Positions 6,771 through 10,574 of a stretch of 10,574 bases of DNA are shown in pieces. Position 1 is the first letter of the stretch. Each line of letters begins with the position of its first letter. The position numbers and the translations under genes are program-made. The notes beneath the pieces are model-generated. The model had not been told where the DNA came from and made no database searches. It saw only the letters and a program-made list of their open reading frames with translations. The stretch lies in NCBI GenBank assembly GCA_947460275.1, contig CANHHZ010000056.1, forward strand, positions 1 through 10,574. The letters are read 5' to 3'. Source of the stretch: Sphingobacteriaceae bacterium (GTDB lineage: Bacteria > Bacteroidota > Bacteroidia > Sphingobacteriales > Sphingobacteriaceae).

Positions 6771-7135
6771 TGCAAATCGTTCTATCGCCGTTCTAAATTA
6801 GAAAGGAGGAAAGTCCGGGCAACATAGCGCATCTCGCTTCCTAACGGGAAGGCATTAGGGAATGAAGACCTGAATGACAGAAAGTGCCACAGAAAATAAA
6901 CCGCCTCGATTTATCGGGGTAAGGATGAAAACGTGAGGTAAGAGCTCACGAACTCGTTAAGCGATTAACGTTTTGGTAAACCTCGGGAGTTGAAAGACCA
7001 AATAGGCTAACGCATGTAGGGCTGCTCGTCCGATGTTAGTGGGTAGGTTGATAGAGATAAATGGCAACGTTTATCCTAGATTAATGATAGAAACTTAATT
7101 TATTAAGAACAGAACCCGGCTTACAGATTTGCATT
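6771..7135 (+). ncRNA. rnpB: RNase P RNA (bacterial type A)
   Basis: This is the catalytic RNA of ribonuclease P, which removes 5' leaders from tRNA precursors. Conserved blocks are present in the right order. GGAGGAAAGTCCGGGC (6805-6820) is the 5' P4 and CR-I region. GACAGAAAGTGCCACAGAAA lies near 6877-6896, GGTAAGAGCTCACG near 6937-6950, and ACAGAACCCGGCTTACA, the 3' P4 strand, near 7109-7125. The ends pair perfectly as P1: TGCAAATC (6771-6778) with GATTTGCA (7126-7133). About 365 nt is a normal length. The T-rich tract at 7134-7147 fits transcription ending just after P1. Exact ends are predicted to within a few bases. The RNA fills most of the 505-bp stretch without protein genes. Confidence 0.96.
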
Positions 7136-7147
7136 TTTTATTTTTTT
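7134..7147 (+). terminator. T-rich tract ending rnpB
   Basis: Thirteen T residues interrupted by one A follow directly after the 3' strand of P1. The closing stem of the RNA and this tract together probably act as the transcription stop. No separate hairpin is present. Confidence 0.5.
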
Positions 7148-7193
7148 AACACCATAAATCTATACATTAGCCTAACAAAAACCTACATACCTT

Positions 7194-8591
7194 ATGGCAA
7201 AACTGCTAATAATTGACGACGAGAGATCGATAAGAAGCACCTTAAGAGAAATTTTAGAATACGAAAACTACGAAGTTGATGACATTGACAATGGAATTGA
7301 CGGATTAGAACTTATCAAAAAAAATCATTACGACTTGGTTTTATGTGATATTAAAATGAACAAAATGGATGGTTTAGAGGTGCTAGAAAACGCCTTAAAA
7401 CAAAAACCAGACCTCCCTTTTGTGATGATATCTGGTCACGGAACAGTCGAAACTGCTATCGAAGCCAGTAAGAAAGGAGCTTTCGACTTTATTTCGAAAC
7501 CACCAGATTTGAACCGCCTACTCATTACTGTGCGTAATGCTTTAGATAGAGGAACGTTAGTAAGCGAAACCAAAGTTTTAAAAAGACGTGTAAATAAAAC
7601 ACACGAAATCCTAGGCAACTCGGATAGCATTGTCAAAATCAAAGAAACCATAGCACGTGTTGCACCTACTGATGCCCGCGTATTGGTTACTGGCGCAAAT
7701 GGTAGTGGAAAAGAATTGGTAGCAAGATGGCTACACGAAAAATCTAACAGGGCCAACGCTCCATTGATAGAGGTAAACTGTGCTGCAATTCCATCTGAAT
7801 TGATTGAAAGTGAATTGTTTGGTCACGAAAAAGGATCTTTTACTTCGGCGGTAAAACAGCGTATTGGAAAGTTTGAACTGGCCAATAACGGTACCTTATT
7901 TTTAGATGAAATTGGCGACATGAGCCTTTCGGCACAGGCCAAAGTATTACGTGCACTTCAAGAGCATAAAATTTCACGCGTTGGTGGCGAAAAAGAAATA
8001 GAAGTGAATGTAAGGGTAATTGCTGCAACCAACAAAAATTTACTCAAGGAAATTGAAGATGGTAATTTCAGGATGGATCTTTATCACCGCTTAAATGTGA
8101 TCAACATCCACGTGCCAAATTTAAATGAACGTACAGAAGATATCCCTCTAATTGCACAAAGCTTTTTGGAAGAAATTTGCACATCCTATGGCCTTCCTGT
8201 AAAACAAATAAATGATGCAGCTATTCGTACGCTACAAAATCTTGCTTGGACTGGTAACATACGCGAGCTGCACAATATGATTGAACGTTTGATTATCTTA
8301 AGCGACAAAATCATTACCGAAAAAGATGTGATTAATTTTGCCAACCCAGCTGCAGACACAAACATTGGCTTCACCAAGCTAGCTGAAAATACTTTGGCAA
8401 ATGACTTTGAGCTAGGTTACAATAAGTTCTCCAATTTTCAGGAATATAAAGACTTTACCGAGAAAGAATTTATCAAGTATAAACTAGAAAAAAACAGTTG
8501 GAATGTTTCTAAAACTGCCGACGAAATAGAGATTCAGCGCAGCCATTTATACAGTAAGATTGAGAAGTTTGGTTTAAAAAGAACTGAATAA
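7194..8591 (+). CDS. Sigma-54-dependent NtrC-family response regulator
   Basis: This 465-residue cytoplasmic regulator has three domains. The receiver domain (about 1-120) has acidic residues Asp8 and Asp9, phospho-acceptor Asp52 (LVLCDIKM), Ser80 and Lys102 (ISKPPD). The AAA+ domain (about 138-380) has Walker A GANGSGKE (167-174), Walker B GTLFLDEIGD (233-242) and arginine-finger and sensor blocks (NVRVIAATNK, FRMDLYHRLNV, WTGNIRELHNMIERL). The sigma-54 contact loop, classically GAFTGA, reads GSFTSA (214-219). A Fis-type helix-turn-helix closes the protein (about 425-463, SWNVSKTADEIEIQRSHLYSKI). On phosphorylation such proteins hydrolyse ATP to open sigma-54 promoters. No partner kinase gene is nearby, so target and signal are unknown. 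The start at 7194 gives a normal receiver N-terminus (MAKLLIIDDE). Confidence 0.95.
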   Translation: MAKLLIIDDERSIRSTLREILEYENYEVDDIDNGIDGLELIKKNHYDLVLCDIKMNKMDGLEVLENALKQKPDLPFVMISGHGTVETAIEASKKGAFDFISKPPDLNRLLITVRNALDRGTLVSETKVLKRRVNKTHEILGNSDSIVKIKETIARVAPTDARVLVTGANGSGKELVARWLHEKSNRANAPLIEVNCAAIPSELIESELFGHEKGSFTSAVKQRIGKFELANNGTLFLDEIGDMSLSAQAKVLRALQEHKISRVGGEKEIEVNVRVIAATNKNLLKEIEDGNFRMDLYHRLNVINIHVPNLNERTEDIPLIAQSFLEEICTSYGLPVKQINDAAIRTLQNLAWTGNIRELHNMIERLIILSDKIITEKDVINFANPAADTNIGFTKLAENTLANDFELGYNKFSNFQEYKDFTEKEFIKYKLEKNSWNVSKTADEIEIQRSHLYSKIEKFGLKRTE

Positions 8592-8595
8592 GTGG

Positions 8596-8643
8596 TAAGT
8601 TTTAAGTGGAAAGTTTAACTTAAAACTTATTACTTAAAACTTA
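8596..8643. terminator. Bidirectional terminator made of repeated TAAGTTTTAAG units
   Basis: Between two converging genes, TAAGTTTTAAG (8596-8606) is followed by two exact inverted copies, CTTAAAACTTA at 8619-8629 and 8633-8643. The left copy can pair with either right copy, making an 11-bp AT-rich stem with a loop of 12 or 26 nt. The position fits termination from both sides. The repeated unit resembles simple AT-rich intergenic repeats seen in related genomes (from memory). Confidence 0.55.
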
Positions 8644-8650
8644 TAACTCC

Positions 8651-9373
8651 CTAAGCGTCAAACTTATCCAAGAGCTTTAAAAGGGTAGCAAAATCTTTAG
8701 GGTAAGGGGCTTCAATACATATTTCTTGCTCATCTACCCCTTTAAAGATAATTTGCTTAGCATGTAGCGCAAAACGTTTCATGATAGGTTGTTCCTCTTC
8801 ATCTTTTGCCAAACGATAGCCCTTTTTTAAGGCAGATAAAAAAACTGGTTTGCCTTTGTACATGTGATCGCCACATATAGCAGCACGTTGTGTAGCCAAA
8901 TGGATACGTATTTGATGCATGCGACCAGTAACCGGCTTGCAGGCTACCAAAGTATAATGCTTGTAATATTTGAGTGAATTGAAGTAGGTTTCTGCTCTCT
9001 TACCTTCTTGCCTATCAATGGTTACATTTTTGTTGCCATCGTTTAAAATAGGTAAATCTACAAACAAGTTATCAAACTTAAACTGTCCATCAACAACCGC
9101 ATGGTATGTTTTATTCACTTTTCTTCGTTCAAATTGCATGGACAAACAACGATAAGCTTCTGGATTTTTGGCAATGATAATTACGCCTGAGGTTTCTTTA
9201 TCTAAACGGTGACAAACTTGTGCGTCGGCGATATATTGTTTTGCTAAGCGCAAAATGTTCACTTCTGCACCTGCAGTCCGCTCATCTAAGGAGGCAATAA
9301 ACGGAGGTTTATTTACTGCAATAAAATCGTCGTTCTCAAAAAGGATAAGGTCTTTAAAATTTGGATACTTCAC
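8651..9373 (-). CDS. RluA-family pseudouridine synthase
   Basis: This 240-residue enzyme isomerises uridine to pseudouridine in rRNA or tRNA. Motifs in order: FIAVNKPP (17-24); the catalytic motif HRLDKETSG (55-63) with catalytic Asp58; and KTYHAVVDG (88-96). These are followed by PVTGRMHQIRIHLA (147-160), the RNA-binding and active-site block of the family, then GDHMYKG. There is no N-terminal S4 domain, as in the short RluA/RluC-like members, so it is a single-domain enzyme of normal length. The target site cannot be read from the sequence. It is the only gene in its unit: the next - strand gene upstream ends 93 bp away and a consensus -7 element lies between. It converges with the sigma-54 activator. 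Confidence 0.93.
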   Translation of the reverse strand: MKYPNFKDLILFENDDFIAVNKPPFIASLDERTAGAEVNILRLAKQYIADAQVCHRLDKETSGVIIIAKNPEAYRCLSMQFERRKVNKTYHAVVDGQFKFDNLFVDLPILNDGNKNVTIDRQEGKRAETYFNSLKYYKHYTLVACKPVTGRMHQIRIHLATQRAAICGDHMYKGKPVFLSALKKGYRLAKDEEEQPIMKRFALHAKQIIFKGVDEQEICIEAPYPKDFATLLKLLDKFDA

Positions 9374-9392
9374 TCGTTTAAATTATTTAGCA

Positions 9393-9400
9393 CAAAAGTA
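9393..9400 (-). promoter_or_regulatory. -7 promoter element of the pseudouridine synthase gene
   Basis: On the - strand, TACTTTTG matches TAnnTTTG exactly and ends 19 bp before the ATG (complement of 9371-9373). No clear -33 TTTG is seen. It gives the pseudouridine synthase its own promoter, separate from the response regulator upstream. Confidence 0.6.
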
Positions 9401-9465
9401 CAAATAAAACGCAGGATTGAAGGACGATTTTTTGGGCAGTACTGAACTAATGAATTGAAATGTAC

Positions 9466-10155
9466 TTAGGATAATTCAAATTTATAACCTACACCCTTGA
9501 CTGTAGAGACGTAATTTTCGCCTAATTTTTCTCTCAATTTACGAATATGAACATCTATGGTTCTGTTGGTTACCACTACAGCGTCTTCCCATATTTTTTT
9601 AAGGATGGCTTCTCTGGTATATACTTTTCCAGGTTTGGTAGCCAACAAATACAACAATTCGAATTCTTTTTTAGCCAGCACCACTTTTTTTCCACCTTGA
9701 AATACCAAATAAGCTTCCCTATCAATGACCAAATCGCCAATTTCTAATTTGTTGTCAGACAGGATTTCTTCGGGAGCATTTCTACGCAAAATTGCATTTA
9801 TCCTACTTACCAATGCCCTAGGCTTTATAGGTTTGGCAATGTAATCATCGGCACCTACATTAAAACCAGCAATTTCCGAATACTCTTCGCTTCTGGCGGT
9901 TAAAAAAACCATGAAAGTATTTTTGAATTCGGGTATGGCACGCATCAAGCGACAAGCTTCTATGCCATCCATCTTGGGCATCATTACATCCAAAATAATC
10001 AAATCTGGTTGCACTTTTTTAGCCATCGAAATCCCCTCATGTCCATTATTAGCAGAAAACACCTGATAACCTTCTTTTTTTAGATTGTATTCAACAAGTT
10101 CCAAAATATCAGGCTCATCATCAACTATTAATATTTTTTGCTTAACTGTGCTCAT
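9466..10155 (-). CDS. OmpR/PhoB-family response regulator
   Basis: This 229-residue two-component DNA-binding regulator has a receiver domain (about 6-122) with Asp12 and Asp13, phospho-acceptor Asp56 (LIILDVMMPKMDG), Thr86 and Lys108 (YIAKPIKPRAL). A winged-helix DNA-binding domain follows (about 132-228) with the family pattern KKEFELLYLLATKPGKVYTR, then VTNRTIDVHIRKLREKLG and VKGVGYKF. The receiver segment KILIVDDEPDILELVEYNLK is much like PhoP/PhoB-type regulators of phosphate starvation, but no phosphate gene or sensor kinase is in the window, so I give no symbol. The 96-bp upstream gap carries a striking array of 11-bp-spaced TTAACN hexamers, suggesting that the protein controls its own gene. 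Confidence 0.94.
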   Translation of the reverse strand: MSTVKQKILIVDDEPDILELVEYNLKKEGYQVFSANNGHEGISMAKKVQPDLIILDVMMPKMDGIEACRLMRAIPEFKNTFMVFLTARSEEYSEIAGFNVGADDYIAKPIKPRALVSRINAILRRNAPEEILSDNKLEIGDLVIDREAYLVFQGGKKVVLAKKEFELLYLLATKPGKVYTREAILKKIWEDAVVVTNRTIDVHIRKLREKLGENYVSTVKGVGYKFELS

Positions 10156-10171
10156 CGTTATTTATTTGTTA

Positions 10172-10179
10172 CTAAAGTA
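10172..10179 (-). promoter_or_regulatory. Possible -7 element of the OmpR/PhoB regulator gene
   Basis: On the - strand, TACTTTAG differs from TAnnTTTG at one position and lies 16 bp before the ATG. If used, the adjacent hexamer array would cover the -33 region. That is typical of a weak promoter helped by an activator. Confidence 0.4.
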
Positions 10180-10188
10180 AGTATACAA

Positions 10189-10255
10189 TTGTAATGTTAC
10201 GTTAAAATGAGGTTAATAAATTGTTAATGTTTTTAATTCGTTAAATATAAGTTAA
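10189..10255 (-). promoter_or_regulatory. Array of six TTAACN-like hexamers (Pho-box-like direct repeats)
   Basis: Read on the - strand, the hexamers are TTAACT (10255-10250), TTAACG (10244-10239), TTAACA (10227-10222), TTAACC (10216-10211), TTAACG (10205-10200) and TTACAA (10194-10189). Start-to-start distances are 11, 17, 11, 11 and 11 bp. OmpR/PhoB-family dimers bind tandem direct repeats of about 11 bp; the Bacillus PhoP consensus TT(A/T/C)A(C/T)A with about 5-bp spacers is very close to this. The array lies just upstream of the response-regulator gene, and its first hexamer overlaps the stop codon of the thioredoxin-like gene. Confidence 0.6.
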
Positions 10256-10574
10256 TTAGGTAATGTTTTGTCCAGAAATTTCTCTAAATCATCACCCCTT
10301 AAATCACGTGCTACAATTTTCCCAGTAGGATCGATTAAAAAGGAACTGGGAATGGCTTCTACCTGATATAATCTTACGGTAGCACCTTCAAAATCGTTCA
10401 ATTCACTTGCGTGAGCCCAAGTTAGGCCATCTTGTTTAATGGCTTGCGCCCAAGCCGCCTTATCTTTATCCAACGAAATGCCCAAAATGGTGAAGTTTCT
10501 ATTTTTAAACGTTTGATATGCTTTTACTACGTTAGGATTTTCTTGTCGGCACGGCCCACACCACGAAGCCCAAA
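10252..10574 (-). CDS. Thioredoxin/TlpA-like thiol-disulfide protein, N-terminal part outside window
   Basis: The frame is open on the - strand from the right window edge to the stop at 10252-10254, giving 106 visible residues. The first visible residues are WASWCGPCRQEN, the WCxxC active site of the TlpA/ResA/thioredoxin superfamily (redox cysteines at visible residues 5 and 8). A central strand (FTILGISLDKDKAAW), the cis-proline loop AIPSSFLIDPTGKI and the final helix follow. The apparent internal TTG start at 10485 is not real, because the active site lies before it. TlpA-like proteins are usually periplasmic and membrane-anchored, and they reduce disulfides in cytochrome c maturation or oxidase assembly. 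The N-terminus that would show an anchor or extra domain is missing. The gene points the same way as the response regulator, 96 bp away. Confidence 0.9.
   Translation of the reverse strand, partial: WASWCGPCRQENPNVVKAYQTFKNRNFTILGISLDKDKAAWAQAIKQDGLTWAHASELNDFEGATVRLYQVEAIPSSFLIDPTGKIVARDLRGDDLEKFLDKTLPN

Noticed and set aside
6691..6798. GCCGTTCCAAAT (6691-6702) nearly repeats GCCGTTCTAAAT in the 5' part of rnpB (6787-6798), as if an insertion had duplicated an attachment site
   Set aside because: Only 11 of 12 bases match, the match does not extend, and no integrase or second boundary is present. Chance is more likely.
10252..10485. A complete 77-residue protein starting at a TTG on the - strand
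   Set aside because: The same frame continues upstream to the window edge and contains the WCGPC active site before that TTG, so this is only the C-terminal part of a longer gene.

Overview
The window looks like chromosomal DNA of a Bacteroidota bacterium, most likely from the Sphingobacteriales (Pedobacter-like; genus uncertain). The evidence is the AT-rich sequence, exported proteins with a Gln right after the signal peptide, many lipoproteins, absent Shine-Dalgarno sequences, and -7 promoter elements of the Bacteroidota type TAnnTTTG. An RNase P RNA and a Bacteroidota-style sigma-54 response regulator also fit.

Left part, positions 1-6688, all + strand: an envelope, metal and electron-transfer region. 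It starts with the 3' part of a small Cys-rich protein, then a structured 120-bp leader, a TonB-dependent outer-membrane receptor closed by a strong hairpin, and an exported DJ-1/PfpI-family protein. Next comes a compact operon of four: a helical lipoprotein, a SCO copper chaperone, a small exported YHS metal-binding protein and a His-rich helical periplasmic protein. A second unit, with its own -7 element, encodes a second SCO lipoprotein and a lipid-anchored monohaem cytochrome c. SCO proteins carry copper and reducing power to the CuA centre of haem-copper oxidases. The left part is therefore plausibly a copper uptake, delivery and respiratory-assembly neighbourhood. The metal assignment is inference; the gene families are well supported.

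Middle, 6689-7193: a 505-bp stretch without a protein gene. It holds a 13-bp-stem terminator, a consensus -7 element and the RNase P RNA gene (rnpB), whose P1 stem closes the two ends of the RNA and is followed by a T-rich tract.

Right part: an NtrC-family sigma-54 activator (+) converges on an RluA-type pseudouridine synthase (-) across a repeat-rich bidirectional terminator. Further right on the - strand lie an OmpR/PhoB-family response regulator and the C-terminal part of a thioredoxin/TlpA-like protein cut by the window edge.

The clearest undescribed signal is upstream of the OmpR/PhoB regulator. Six TTAACN-like hexamers lie there, four of them in a row with exact 11-bp spacing, placed where an activator would sit. 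This matches the architecture of Pho-box direct repeats and suggests autoregulation.
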